NCBI GenBank assembly: GCA_002869165.1
Contig: PKTK01000005.1
Coordinates: forward strand, 275 to 64,274
Direction of reading: 5' to 3'
Source: Candidatus Parcubacteria bacterium
Lineage (GTDB): Bacteria > Patescibacteria > ABY1 > BM507 > UBA12075
Length of the DNA stretch: 64,000 bases
Below the pieces are notes generated by a model, which did not search any database, had not been told where the DNA came from, and was given only the letters and a program-made list of their open reading frames with translations. Both the position numbers and the translations under genes were made by a program. Shown here piece after piece: positions 1 through 7,998 of the stretch. Within the stretch, counting starts at the first letter, position 1, and each line of letters opens with the position of its first letter.

Positions 1-78
1 AACAGTACAGTTGCTTGGAAGTAACAACAAAGATAATCAATACAAACGTATTCGAGTTTGAATACATCCGAGAGGAAC

Positions 79-98
79 TTCGAGTCCCACCGTCCGCA
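79..98 (+). tRNA. truncated tRNA 3' end (T-loop to discriminator)
   Basis: The stretch has a T-loop (TTCGAGT, 79-85), a T-stem 3' strand (CCCAC), an acceptor 3' strand (CGTCCGC) and discriminator A98. The bases at 74-78 do not pair with the T-stem strand, so this is not a normal intact tRNA. It may be a displaced 3' fragment (the acceptor strand resembles tRNA-Leu) or the end of another structured RNA that starts left of the window. A terminator follows directly. Low certainty. Confidence 0.3.
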
Positions 99-144
99 CT
101 GTATTTTAGAGCCCTCTTCTTTGAAGAGGTTTTTAAAATACAGT
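98..144. terminator. hairpin terminator
   Basis: An 11-bp outer inverted repeat (98-108 with 134-144) encloses an inner hairpin CCTCTTC/GAAGAGG (113-119 with 123-129) followed by five T. It sits directly after the tRNA-like 3' end, and the outer arms make it usable on both strands. Confidence 0.6.
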
Positions 145-323
145 TCTGATGGTAGACAAGAACACTCTTTGGAAAGTGTTATTAGAATTCGAAAGTATCA
201 AAACTATTAAGATCTTACATGAATAGTAGTATCGTTTGTTATGGCGGTCACCTAGTGGTGACCTATCGCTTCCCAAGTCTAAGGGATTCCTCATTTCACT
301 CGGAATGACAGCTAAGAAGTAGT
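145..323. other. non-coding stretch with a dispersed repeat
   Basis: No gene is visible. A hairpin AACACT/AGTGTT lies near 160-180. At 243-310 there is a copy of a dispersed repeat beginning GGCGGTCACCT and ending in GGAATGACA; a diverged second copy is at about 5552-5620. Confidence 0.5.
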
Positions 324-379
324 ATTCTTAATTCTTAATTCTTAATTCTTAATTCTTAATTCTTAATTCTTAATTCTTA
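324..379. repeat. 7-bp tandem repeat, 8 copies
   Basis: Eight uninterrupted copies of ATTCTTA. The same 7-bp unit in reverse complement forms another array at about 55848-55922, and a short version occurs near 34900. No coding potential. Confidence 0.85.
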
Positions 380-389
380 ATTGAACATG

Positions 390-462
390 AGCCCACGGGC
401 AGATTCGAACTGCCGACCTCTGCTTTACGAAAGCATTGCTCTACCAGCTAAGCTACGCGGGC
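390..462 (-). tRNA. tRNA-Thr (CGT)
   Basis: Read on the minus strand it folds as a cloverleaf: acceptor GCCCGCG with CGTGGGC, T-arm with TTCGAAT loop, and anticodon loop TTCGTAA giving anticodon CGT, which reads ACG (Thr). CCA is not encoded. The tandem repeat lies immediately downstream of its 3' end. Confidence 0.9.
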
Positions 463-504
463 ATGAGGGTATTTTAACTCAAGTTGATGTTTTTTTCAAT
501 TATT

Positions 505-570
505 CAAAGTTGTTATTCTGAACACAGGGGAAGAATCCTAAAATTCCTCGTTTCACTCAGAATAGTATGT
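505..570. repeat. dispersed palindromic repeat copy
   Basis: This AT-rich spacer contains ATTCTGAA and, in inverted form, TTCACTCAGAAT, which is the end signature of the dispersed TCATTC/GAATGA repeat family seen many times in this window. It lies between tRNA-Thr and the UMP kinase promoter. Confidence 0.4.
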
Positions 571-577
571 TTAAATT

Positions 578-607
578 TTGTTTCAAATAGCTAATTTGTG
601 TTATAAT
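578..607 (+). promoter_or_regulatory. promoter of UMP kinase gene
   Basis: A -35-like TTGTTT (578-583), an 18-nt spacer and a perfect -10 TATAAT (602-607) precede the UMP kinase start at 658. Confidence 0.5.
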
Positions 608-657
608 AAACTTAAGGCCAATTTGGTCTATTTTCGTTATGTAAAAATAAACAACCC

Positions 658-1365
658 ATGAAAAACAAAGAATTATTTATTATTTCACTAGGAGGTTCAC
701 TGATTGCTCCCCAAGAAGGGATTGATTGGAAATTTTTAAAAAAATTTCGCGAGTTAATTCTCAAAGAAATAAAAAAAGACAAGATATTTGTTATTGTAAC
801 TGGAGGAGGAAATACCGCTCGAGTTTATCAACAAGCCGCCAATAAAGTTTGCAAACTAACCAAAGACGACCAAGACTGGCTGGGAATTCACACTACCAGA
901 TTAAATGCTCACTTAATAAAAACAATTTTTCGAGACGTAGCTCATCCTCGGATAAATAAAAACCCTCGCACCAAAGAAGATCTAAAAATTCATTTTAAAA
1001 AGGGTGAGGGAGTAATGGTAGCAGCTGGTTGGCGACCAGGCTGGTCAACTGATTATGTTGCCACAATTTTAGCTGAAAGATTAGAAGCCAAAACTGTTAT
1101 TAATCTTAGCAATATAGAATACGCTTATACCAAGGATCCTAACAAATATAAAAATGCCGAAAAATTAATTGAAGTAAATTGGAAAGATTTCCGAAAAATT
1201 GTCGGCAATAAATGGGACCCAGGATTAAACGCTCCCTTTGACCCAATCGCCTCTAAGTTAGCACAAAAATTAAAACTAAAGGTAATTATAGCTAAAGGTG
1301 GTAATATCAAAAACCTGGAAAAGATCTTGGCTAACAAAAAATACAAAGGAACAACCATAAATTAA
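658..1365 (+). CDS. pyrH: UMP kinase (archaeal-type, PyrH family)
   Basis: A 235-aa amino-acid-kinase-fold protein that phosphorylates UMP to UDP in pyrimidine nucleotide synthesis. Visible motifs are the N-terminal SLGGSL phosphate-binding loop (about residues 10-15), TGGGNTARVY (48-58), WSTDYVA (around 130) and YTKDPNKYKNAEK (around 155), the counterpart of the nucleotide-binding YT.DP motif of UMP kinases. Length and motif spacing look closer to the short archaeal-type enzyme than to typical bacterial PyrH, as is usual in CPR bacteria. It has its own promoter and no obvious Shine-Dalgarno sequence. Other kinases of the fold (acetylglutamate, aspartate) are less likely. Confidence 0.85.
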   Translation: MKNKELFIISLGGSLIAPQEGIDWKFLKKFRELILKEIKKDKIFVIVTGGGNTARVYQQAANKVCKLTKDDQDWLGIHTTRLNAHLIKTIFRDVAHPRINKNPRTKEDLKIHFKKGEGVMVAAGWRPGWSTDYVATILAERLEAKTVINLSNIEYAYTKDPNKYKNAEKLIEVNWKDFRKIVGNKWDPGLNAPFDPIASKLAQKLKLKVIIAKGGNIKNLEKILANKKYKGTTIN

Positions 1366-1380
1366 TTACTAAATATACTT

Positions 1381-1452
1381 ATCATTCTGAACGGAGCAAT
1401 GAATTTCGTTAAGAACAGAGCATACGGATTCTTCGCTCCGTTCAGAATAACA
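1381..1452. repeat. dispersed inverted repeat
   Basis: Ends ATTCTGAACGGAGC and GCTCCGTTCAGAAT are complementary over 14 bp and enclose about 44 nt. It lies between pyrH and the MFS gene and could fold into a long hairpin that ends the pyrH transcript. Confidence 0.6.
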
Positions 1453-1487
1453 CAAGATTTTAGTGTTTAATATTTTATTACAAGGAG

Positions 1488-2696
1488 ATGGATAGATATA
1501 ACCAACATTATCATTTACATAGACACATTCATTGGAAAAAGTTTTTTTGCGACTCATACAATGATCTCGTGATTGCTGATACTTTTAGACTATTAGCTCT
1601 TTCCATGATTTCAATTTTTGTTCCTATTTTTTTAATTGATAAATTGTCTATTGGAATTTTAAACGTTGCATTATTTGAACTATTTTTCTTTATTTTGAGT
1701 ATTTTTTTTCATTATTATCTTGTTACTTGGACAGGAAAAGTTGGCGCTAAAAAAATAATGATCAGTAGTTACTTCTTAAACTGTCTTTTATTTTTTACTT
1801 TGTACCAAGGAGAATTAATAAATAGCATTTTAGGTGGTTTTATCTTTATTTTATTTATTGCTCTACTGAACGCACTGGCTTCCACCACTTACTGGACTGC
1901 TCATCATTTATATTTTTTACGCTGTACTCGAGTGGAAGAATCCGGCACAAAACTTGGTATTCTAAACAGTGTCCCTGTTATTGCCAGTATCTCTGGGCCG
2001 TTTATTGGCAGTATCTTAATTGTTGAATTGTCCTATAATGCTGTATTTTTATTTAATATTTTCATTTTATTCATTGCTTCTCTGTCGTTAATGTTTTCTA
2101 AAGATTTAAAAGTTTCTATTAAACTTAACAAAAAAAGAATTGTAGATAAAGAAAATATTCAAAAAAATGCTATTTATTTCGCCCAAGGACTAGCTTATTG
2201 TTCAACTGGATTTATTTGGCCGATCTTAATATTCGTTTCTTCTATAGAGATTATTACCATAGGTTCATTAATGTTATTTGCCAATATAGGCCAGGCCTTA
2301 GTTGTTTACCTGGGAGGTAAGGCTGCTGACAACGACACTTCAGGTAAATTCATTACCATTGGCACTTTTGGTCATGGTGCATCCATCTTTTTGAGAGCTT
2401 TATATCTTACGCCAGTTTTTATAACAACCTTCTGGTTGATGGGAGGATTGTTTGGTGGATTGAGAAACATAACTATTGATTCAAATTTTTTCAAACACTC
2501 ACATCGAGATTCAGGAAACAAAATCATGAATCGAGAGCTATATATGCACCTAGGAAGAATTATGACTGTTTTTATATTTTTAATGTCTTTGGCTGTGTTT
2601 GGTTTTTATATGGGGCTTATTTCCACTTTACTTATAGTTGGAGTTATCAACCTTCTGGTTTCATTTGTTACATACAAAAATAATGTAAAATTATAA
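1488..2696 (+). CDS. MFS transporter
   Basis: A 402-aa integral membrane protein with about 11-12 hydrophobic segments and the general layout of the major facilitator superfamily; substrate unknown. The N-terminus carries a short His-rich patch (residues 4-15). An AAGGAG sequence abuts the ATG with no spacer, so the start is uncertain and translation might begin slightly downstream. Only 3 bp separate it from the next gene, a phospholipase-D-type enzyme, so the two are probably co-transcribed. This suggests a role at the membrane, perhaps lipid-related, but this is inference. Confidence 0.65.
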   Translation: MDRYNQHYHLHRHIHWKKFFCDSYNDLVIADTFRLLALSMISIFVPIFLIDKLSIGILNVALFELFFFILSIFFHYYLVTWTGKVGAKKIMISSYFLNCLLFFTLYQGELINSILGGFIFILFIALLNALASTTYWTAHHLYFLRCTRVEESGTKLGILNSVPVIASISGPFIGSILIVELSYNAVFLFNIFILFIASLSLMFSKDLKVSIKLNKKRIVDKENIQKNAIYFAQGLAYCSTGFIWPILIFVSSIEIITIGSLMLFANIGQALVVYLGGKAADNDTSGKFITIGTFGHGASIFLRALYLTPVFITTFWLMGGLFGGLRNITIDSNFFKHSHRDSGNKIMNRELYMHLGRIMTVFIFLMSLAVFGFYMGLISTLLIVGVINLLVSFVTYKNNVKL

Positions 2697-2699
2697 ACA

Positions 2700-4172
2700 A
2701 TGTTTAAAATTTTAAAAAACAGAATAGTCAGATTAATATTATTTTTGATAATCTTTTCTTATTTTTATATTGTTTGTTTAAAACACACTAGCAAACCCAT
2801 GCCCCTTGGAACTGATTTTGCTTCCAAAACTTTTATTGAAAAATCAGAAGACATAAATTTTCTTTATGATCTTACCTATAAACAAGATGACAAAATAGTA
2901 AATGAACAACAAATTTTTGACAGAATTTTTAGTATTATAGAAGAAGCCAAGGACTACATACTGATCGATATGTTTTTATTCAACGACTGGCAAGGAGGGA
3001 GCACCCAATCATACAGACAATTATCTCATGAGTTAACTGAAAAAATTATAAATAAAAAAACCGAAGAACCCGAAATAAAAATAGATTTCATAACTGACCC
3101 GATTAACAATACTTACAGCAGCAAATATTCACCTCAATTGCAAGCTATGCAAAAAGCTGGTGTAAATGTTATTATCACCGAACATAAAGCTCTAAGAGAT
3201 AGTAATTTTATTTACAGTGCAATCTGGAGAACTTTTTTTGCTTGGCTACCAGACAATATGTTTAAAATTTTTCCTCACCCCTTTTCTAAAACCGAAAGTG
3301 GCGTTAGCTTACAATCATATTTAACAATGCTAAACTTCAAGGCCAACCACAGAAAAGTAATAATTGCTGATCAGGATGACGATATGATATCAATAATAAG
3401 CTCAGCTAACCCCCATGATGGCAGTTCTGCTCATTCCAATGTTGCTTTTGAAATAAAGGGTGACTTCTGGAAAAGCATCTGGTTCAGTGAATCAGCGGTA
3501 GCAAATCTTAGTGGACAAATGATTCAATCCCCACCGATGCTACTTGAAAGTACTTATGCTTTTCAAAATCACGATCACAATATCTCTATTGAATTGATCA
3601 CTGAAAATAAAATTAAACAAAAAATAATCCAAGCAATTGATGCCAGCAACCAAGAAGATGATGTGATGCTTGCTATGTTTTATTTGTCAGACAGAGGTGT
3701 TGTTGATTCATTGCTAAAAGCAGCAAAACGTGGGGCTGATATCAGACTTATTCTTGATCCAAATAAAGATGCTTTTGGTTATGAAAAAAATGGTATCCCT
3801 AATCGAAGTGCTTCCTATGAACTTATTAAAAAAAGCAAGGGTAAAATAAGAATAAAGTGGTATGACACTCATGGAGAGCAATTTCACACAAAAATGTTAA
3901 TCGTATCTCATAAAAACGGACCTAGTCGTATTATATTAGGATCAGCGAATCTAACCCGTAGAAATTTAAGCAACTACAATTTAGAAATGGACGTTGCAAC
4001 CATTGCCCCCACCTCGTCTGTATTTGTACAAAATACCACAAGCTACTTCAATAGAATATGGTCAAATGAAGATGAATATTATACACAAATTTACGAAGTA
4101 TACGCTGATAATTCTATATGGAAATATTTATTATATAGAATCCAAGAAGCTACTGGACTATCAAGTTTCTAA
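2700..4172 (+). CDS. phospholipase D / cardiolipin synthase family protein
   Basis: A 490-aa protein with one N-terminal membrane segment (about residues 9-27) and two HKD-type catalytic motifs: NHRKVIIADQD in the first half and FHTKMLIV followed by GSANLTRRNL in the second. Paired HxK motifs are the active site of the PLD superfamily, which includes cardiolipin synthases and phospholipases. The membrane anchor and the pairing with a transporter gene fit a phospholipid-modifying role. The first motif keeps His, Lys and Asp; in the second the usual Asp is not evident at the expected place. Substrate not known. Confidence 0.75.
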   Translation: MFKILKNRIVRLILFLIIFSYFYIVCLKHTSKPMPLGTDFASKTFIEKSEDINFLYDLTYKQDDKIVNEQQIFDRIFSIIEEAKDYILIDMFLFNDWQGGSTQSYRQLSHELTEKIINKKTEEPEIKIDFITDPINNTYSSKYSPQLQAMQKAGVNVIITEHKALRDSNFIYSAIWRTFFAWLPDNMFKIFPHPFSKTESGVSLQSYLTMLNFKANHRKVIIADQDDDMISIISSANPHDGSSAHSNVAFEIKGDFWKSIWFSESAVANLSGQMIQSPPMLLESTYAFQNHDHNISIELITENKIKQKIIQAIDASNQEDDVMLAMFYLSDRGVVDSLLKAAKRGADIRLILDPNKDAFGYEKNGIPNRSASYELIKKSKGKIRIKWYDTHGEQFHTKMLIVSHKNGPSRIILGSANLTRRNLSNYNLEMDVATIAPTSSVFVQNTTSYFNRIWSNEDEYYTQIYEVYADNSIWKYLLYRIQEATGLSSF

Positions 4173-4189
4173 AATAAGTTCATAAAGTC

Positions 4190-4251
4190 AAAAGTTGGAA
4201 AGTTAAAAAATCACAAATCTTTTTTATTTTTATTTTTACTTTCCAACTTTT
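4190..4251. terminator. long inverted repeat after PLD gene
   Basis: A 14-bp perfect inverted repeat (4190-4203 with 4238-4251, AAAAGTTGGAAAGT and complement) lies between the PLD gene and the exonuclease gene. T-rich tracts inside the loop suit transcription termination. Confidence 0.5.
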
Positions 4252-4277
4252 AACTTTAAAAATTTTAACTATTTACT

Positions 4278-4847
4278 ATGTATTTATTTTTTGATACAGA
4301 AACAACGGGCTTACCCAAACTTTATAACGCACCAATTACTGACACTGATAATTGGCCTCGTCTAGTACAAATTGCCTGGTCTTTACACGACAAAAAAGGT
4401 AAAGAATTAGCCAAGCACGAATCCATTATTAAACCAGACGGCTTTAAAATACCAAAACAAGCCTCTGATGTTCACGGAATTACAACTGAGCGTGCTTCAA
4501 AGGAAGGAATAGAATTGGAGTCTGCTTTAGATCAATTTATTTGGGCCCTAAAAGAATCTGAACATTTAGTTGCTCATAATATACGCTTTGATGAAAAAAT
4601 AATTGGCGCAGAACTTGTTCGTAAGGGTTTTAATCATGCCTTGATGAATAAAAACAAGATCTGTACCATGCTTGCAAGCACAAAATATTGTGAGATTCCA
4701 GGCAGATATGGCTTCAAATGGCCGACCCTAACCGAACTTCACGAAAAACTTTTTGAAGAAGACTTTCCTGACGCTCACAATGCCTTAGTAGATGTTGAAG
4801 CCATGGTTCGTTGCTTCTTCGAACTTAAAAAACGCAAAGTTCTATAA
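4278..4847 (+). CDS. DnaQ-like 3'-5' exonuclease (DEDDh family)
   Basis: A 189-aa exonuclease domain without other modules. Exo I motif is FDTETTGL (D6, E8), Exo II contains AHNIRFD (Asp near residue 104), and Exo III is DAHNALVDVEAM with the catalytic His and Asp, which places it in the DEDDh class. Members proofread with DNA polymerase III or trim RNA. As a stand-alone domain it could be the epsilon-like proofreading subunit or an oligoribonuclease/RNase T-type enzyme; the sequence alone does not decide. Confidence 0.75.
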   Translation: MYLFFDTETTGLPKLYNAPITDTDNWPRLVQIAWSLHDKKGKELAKHESIIKPDGFKIPKQASDVHGITTERASKEGIELESALDQFIWALKESEHLVAHNIRFDEKIIGAELVRKGFNHALMNKNKICTMLASTKYCEIPGRYGFKWPTLTELHEKLFEEDFPDAHNALVDVEAMVRCFFELKKRKVL

Positions 4848-4849
4848 CA

Positions 4850-4945
4850 CGTAACACATAGCACACAACACATAGCAAAAAAACAGGCCCTTAGCCTGTT
4901 TTGTTTTATAAATTGTTATGTGTTGTGTGATTTGTGTTATGTGGT
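4850..4945. repeat. palindromic AACACATAG-type repeat with central hairpin
   Basis: Left part rich in AACACATAG/AACACGTA and right part in TATGTGTTGTGTG form an imperfect palindrome around a perfect inner hairpin AAACAGGC/GCCTGTTT (4881-4888 with 4894-4901) followed by T-rich sequence. It probably acts as terminator for the exonuclease gene. Related TGTGTTATGTG stretches occur at about 5653-5687 and 42255-42370. Confidence 0.55.
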
Positions 4946-5037
4946 CTGACTTATCCACTTTACTTTTTTTTCTTGCATGTTAAAATATGTGTATTATTCC
5001 CATGCTTGCCGGTGCAATAATTTCCCCACAAAAATAA

Positions 5038-5074
5038 AAACCCTAGTAAGACCTCTTACGGGGTTTCTTTTTTT
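5038..5074. terminator. hairpin terminator
   Basis: AAACCC and GTAAG pair with CTTAC and GGGTTT around a short loop, followed by a run of T. It lies just upstream of the ncRNA candidate promoter. Confidence 0.5.
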
Positions 5075-5107
5075 ATAAATCTTTACATTTTTTTAATCTT
5101 TTGCTAT

Positions 5108-5113
5108 TATAAT
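5108..5113 (+). promoter_or_regulatory. -10 element of ncRNA candidate
   Basis: A perfect TATAAT lies just upstream of the structured transcript candidate. A TTTACA at 5082-5087 is the best -35, but its 20-nt spacing is long. Confidence 0.4.
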
Positions 5114-5118
5114 ACTAC

Positions 5119-5438
5119 ATTTAACCGAATATGCCTCGTAAAGGCGCAAACAAAAAAATGGAGGATTCTATTTTGGAAGTTTGTAACCTGGCCGCAATTT
5201 AATTTGCAAGGCCAAAAGGTGGTGGTTGATTTAAGGTGATTACTGACATATGTCACAAGCTAAGTCCCAGTGCTTACTCACCTAAAAAACAGGGACAAAA
5301 CATCTGTATTTCTTACGAGGAATCTCTATGAATACAGAGACCATTCGTCGCCAGGCAAAAAATTGGTTCTGGCAGTTAACCAGAAATCCCTAAATATGTC
5401 TGGAACCCCGAAAAGCATTGCTTTTCGGGGATTTTTTT
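5119..5438 (+). ncRNA. candidate structured non-coding RNA, about 320 nt
   Basis: An intergenic unit with a -10 box in front and an 11-bp perfect GC-rich terminator with a T-run at its end (5406-5438). Inside are a 9-bp stem TGGCCGCAA/TTGC..GGCCA (5189-5214), two interleaved helices GGTGA(5235-5239)/TCACC(5278-5282) and GTCCC(5264-5268)/GGGAC(5292-5296) that would make an H-type pseudoknot, a CTGTATT/AATACAG stem (about 5304-5337), and a second interleaved set GCCAG/CTGGC with GGTT/AACC (about 5350-5381). The succession of pseudoknots recalls tmRNA, but no tRNA-like end is visible. A 23-codon ATG frame at 5131 has no ribosome binding site. No RNA family assigned. Confidence 0.45.
5406..5438 (+). 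terminator. strong rho-independent terminator
   Basis: CCCCGAAAAGC (5406-5416) pairs perfectly with GCTTTTCGGGG (5420-5430) around a 3-nt loop and is followed by seven T. Confidence 0.8.
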
Positions 5439-5551
5439 ATTTGTCATCTCGTAAGGAGTAACGCGACTGAAGAGATCTCTTAGACGTAAAAATAGCTTGT
5501 CTCAAATTTTTCTATCAAGATAAAACAACAAAACAAAAGCGTTGTTCATGA

Positions 5552-5652
5552 AGGCGGTCACCTGCAGTGATACCAATTCCCATATCTAAGAAATTCCTCT
5601 GCAACACTTCAGAATGACAAAAAACATCAAAAAAGAAGCATTTGCTTCTTTA
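5552..5652. repeat. dispersed repeat copy and hairpin downstream of tsaD
   Basis: 5552-5620 is a diverged copy of the repeat at 243-310 (GGCGGTCACCT ... AGAATGACA). AAAGAAGCA/TGCTTCTTT at about 5633-5651 forms a hairpin that may terminate the leftward tsaD transcript. The rest of the 5440-5683 gap shows no gene. Confidence 0.5.
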
Positions 5653-5683
5653 GTGTTATGTGTTATGTGATATGTGATACGTG

Positions 5684-6715
5684 TTACGCTAAAGAATGGT
5701 TACAATCCGCAGAAAAATTTTTCCAATCAACAAAGTCTTTATTTTTATATTTAAAAACTCCGGCTGAAGCAATCATGGCAGCATTATCGGTTGTAAATTT
5801 TAACTCGGGTATAATTAAATTCACATCATTCAGTTTATCGTTAACGTCTTCGGTTAATTTCTCTCTAAGTCTTTTGTTAGCAGACACTCCTCCAGCTAGC
5901 ATTACAGTTTGCGCATTATATTTGCTTGCCACTTTAATCGTCTTGCTTACCAAAACTTCCACTACTGCTTCTTGAAACTCATAAGCATATTCTGGAATTC
6001 TATCTTTCCAGTTTTTATCATCCTCTAGTGCATAGCGAATTGCAGTTTTTAGACCTGAAAAAGAAAAATCGAAATTAGCTGAGTCTATCATTGGTCTGGG
6101 TAAAGAAATTTTAAATTTTGAATTTTGAATTTTGAATTCTTCCGCCTTTTTTGAAATTGCGGGGCCACCAGGATAACCAAGATCTAAAAGTTTAGCGGCT
6201 TTGTCAAAAGCTTCCCCAGCTGCATCATCACGAGTTTCTCCAATCACTTCAAATTTACCATGTTCTTTCATTAAAATTATCATAGTGTGCCCACCTGACA
6301 CTGTGAGAATAACTGCAGGCAATTCTATTTCTTTTTCAAGATCAATATAGTTAGCATAAATATGTCCTTCGATATGATTTACAAAAATCAATGGAATATT
6401 AAGAACATATGCCAAAGACTTGGCTGTTTCTACTCCAGTTTGCAAACTAGACATTAGTCCTGGTCCACCAGTTACGGCAATCGCGTCTAACTCTTCTTTT
6501 TTTATTCCAGCTTGAAAAAACGCTTCATCAATAACTGGTAATATCTGATGTACATGCTCCCTGGCTGCCACCTCTGGCACTACTCCACCATATTTTTTGT
6601 GAATTTCAATTTGTGATGACACAACATTCGAAAATATTTTTGCGCCAAATTCAAAACCAACTGCTACGGCAGCTGCTGTTTCATCACAAGATGTTTCAAT
6701 TGCTAGTATTTTCAT
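5684..6715 (-). CDS. tsaD: tRNA N6-adenosine threonylcarbamoyltransferase TsaD
   Basis: A 343-aa member of the Kae1/Qri7/TsaD family. It transfers the threonylcarbamoyl group to A37 of ANN-decoding tRNAs, together with TsaB and TsaE, which are not in this window. It begins with the ASKHA-fold motif ILAIETSCDET (residues 3-13), has the metal-binding HIEGHIYAN (near 116-124), the GGHTMI segment and a C-terminal LAGGVSANKRLRE and TDNAAMIA. Length and motifs are complete. It is a single gene on the minus strand, followed by a hairpin. Confidence 0.95.
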   Translation of the reverse strand: MKILAIETSCDETAAAVAVGFEFGAKIFSNVVSSQIEIHKKYGGVVPEVAAREHVHQILPVIDEAFFQAGIKKEELDAIAVTGGPGLMSSLQTGVETAKSLAYVLNIPLIFVNHIEGHIYANYIDLEKEIELPAVILTVSGGHTMIILMKEHGKFEVIGETRDDAAGEAFDKAAKLLDLGYPGGPAISKKAEEFKIQNSKFKISLPRPMIDSANFDFSFSGLKTAIRYALEDDKNWKDRIPEYAYEFQEAVVEVLVSKTIKVASKYNAQTVMLAGGVSANKRLREKLTEDVNDKLNDVNLIIPELKFTTDNAAMIASAGVFKYKNKDFVDWKNFSADCNHSLA

Positions 6716-6825
6716 ATATTATTAATTTGATGCTAAATACATTATAACATATATAAATTTTTTTCAAGATATGTATATTATTCAAAAACTATGTTCGCCA
6801 AAATTAGAATGACCCATCAAACAAC

Positions 6826-6861
6826 AATAAAACAAACTCACATCTGCGAGCTTGTTTTATT
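6826..6861. terminator. 10-bp perfect hairpin beside a tRNA-Glu fragment
   Basis: AATAAAACAA (6826-6835) pairs with TTGTTTTATT (6852-6861). It directly abuts a 12-bp copy of the tRNA-Glu 3' end, just as the intact tRNA-Glu abuts its own hairpin. Confidence 0.6.
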
Positions 6862-6872
6862 GTGATCCCACG
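6861..6872 (-). repeat. displaced tRNA-Glu 3'-end fragment (direct repeat)
   Basis: TGTGATCCCACG is identical to 7017-7028, the 3' end of the intact tRNA-Glu, 156 bp away. The matching end-plus-hairpin layout suggests an old attachment-site-like duplication. No gene is visible in 6873-6976. Confidence 0.45.
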
Positions 6873-6976
6873 ACTTAATCTCACCAACAAAGGCACTGTT
6901 TTTGCTCGTTTATTTAATTTTCCAATATTTACTACTATTACTATGTGTTAGCAGGGGCACAATAGCACCAAAAAAT

Positions 6977-7020
6977 CACATATAAAAAGACTCGTTGTAT
7001 AACGAGTCTTTTTATATGTG
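6977..7020. terminator. 20-bp perfect hairpin, tRNA-Glu terminator
   Basis: 6977-6996 pairs perfectly with 7001-7020 around a 4-nt loop; the arm ends inside the tRNA acceptor stem. It probably terminates the leftward tRNA-Glu transcript. Confidence 0.7.
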
Positions 7021-7090
7021 ATCCCACGGGGAATCGAACCCCGGTTACCAGGATGAAAACCTGGTGTCCTAACCACTAGACGATGGGACC
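7019..7090 (-). tRNA. tRNA-Glu (TTC)
   Basis: The minus-strand cloverleaf has acceptor GGTCCCA/TGGGATC, anticodon stem CCAGG/CCTGG with loop TTTTCAT (anticodon TTC), and T-loop TTCGATT. CCA is not encoded. Confidence 0.93.
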
Positions 7091-7310
7091 ATGGCTAAAT
7101 TTTTTAATTTGTAAATAATTTTTATTTTTCAATATTAAAAATTATAAATATTCATACAATAATTTATTTTCTCTCAAAAACTTAAGGAAAAATAAAATAT
7201 CTACATATCTTTTTCAATTGAAAAAAAATATAGCCCTGCTTTAGGACTAAAAATAGTATAATATATTAAACAAGGCATGTCAAGGCTTTTATTTGTAGGT
7301 TATCTTTTGC

Positions 7311-7316
7311 TATAAT
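7311..7316 (+). promoter_or_regulatory. -10 element for membrane protein gene
   Basis: A perfect TATAAT about 20 nt before the ATG at 7336 implies a very short leader. There is no Shine-Dalgarno sequence. Confidence 0.45.
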
Positions 7317-7335
7317 ATAAGCATATAATATAAGT

Positions 7336-7998
7336 ATGGATATTGAACCTGAAACAAAATTTGATAATCCTTATTTTGAACCAATTACCAACACCTGGGC
7401 ATTGATTGTTCTTTTTTTATCTGGATTTATTTTTTTAGCTTTAGCTAGTTTTTGCCTCTCCCTGATAATCGTCCTTTTATTAGAAAACGATTACAGCATT
7501 GCAACTTATTACTTTGACTCAAGGCTTGATTATTTCATAGGCACCTTCCCTTATTATCATTTACTCATCTTTTTTCTCTTACTAATTATTTCGAGTATAT
7601 TTTTTAAATTTTTTAATGTTAGAAAAAATATATTTTTTCTATTTATTAGTTTATTGGTTATTTCTTTGGCCTTTTCTTTGCTTATTTTTCAAAACAATCT
7701 AGCAAAAAATTCTGAAAAATATTTAGAAAATATATATTTTTATAATTTTTTTATAAAAAACCGAACTGAACTTTGGCAAAAAGCAGAATTTGGTCTTCTT
7801 TCTGGAACCGTAAGCATTGTTAAAAACAATGACTCCTTTACTATGATTGATTATGATAGCAAAGTATGGATAGTATATTTTAATAACACAGAAATTGAAA
7901 AAAATCTAAAGATTAAAAACGGAGAAAAAATAAAAATCGTTGGCAAACTTCTAGATGAAAAATCCTTTGAAGCTAAAAAAATAAAAAAATATGAATAA
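7336..7998 (+). CDS. membrane protein with C-terminal OB-like domain, unknown function
   Basis: 220 aa. Three to four hydrophobic segments (about residues 21-50, 70-92 and 97-118) are followed by a soluble C-terminal region (about 150-220) with alternating beta-type sequence (GTVSIVKNNDSFTMIDYDSK ... IKIVGKLLDEKSFEAKKI). This resembles an OB-fold as found in nucleic-acid- or haem-handling accessory proteins, but I do not recognise the family. It overlaps the next gene by 8 bp, so the two form a translationally coupled pair. Confidence 0.55.
   Translation: MDIEPETKFDNPYFEPITNTWALIVLFLSGFIFLALASFCLSLIIVLLLENDYSIATYYFDSRLDYFIGTFPYYHLLIFFLLLIISSIFFKFFNVRKNIFFLFISLLVISLAFSLLIFQNNLAKNSEKYLENIYFYNFFIKNRTELWQKAEFGLLSGTVSIVKNNDSFTMIDYDSKVWIVYFNNTEIEKNLKIKNGEKIKIVGKLLDEKSFEAKKIKKYE

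Noticed and set aside
5131..5202. A 23-codon ATG frame ending in NLAAI inside the ncRNA candidate, suggestive of a tmRNA tag
   Set aside because: No tRNA-like 5' or 3' domain, no ribosome binding site and a 5' part too short for a tmRNA; kept only as a remark.
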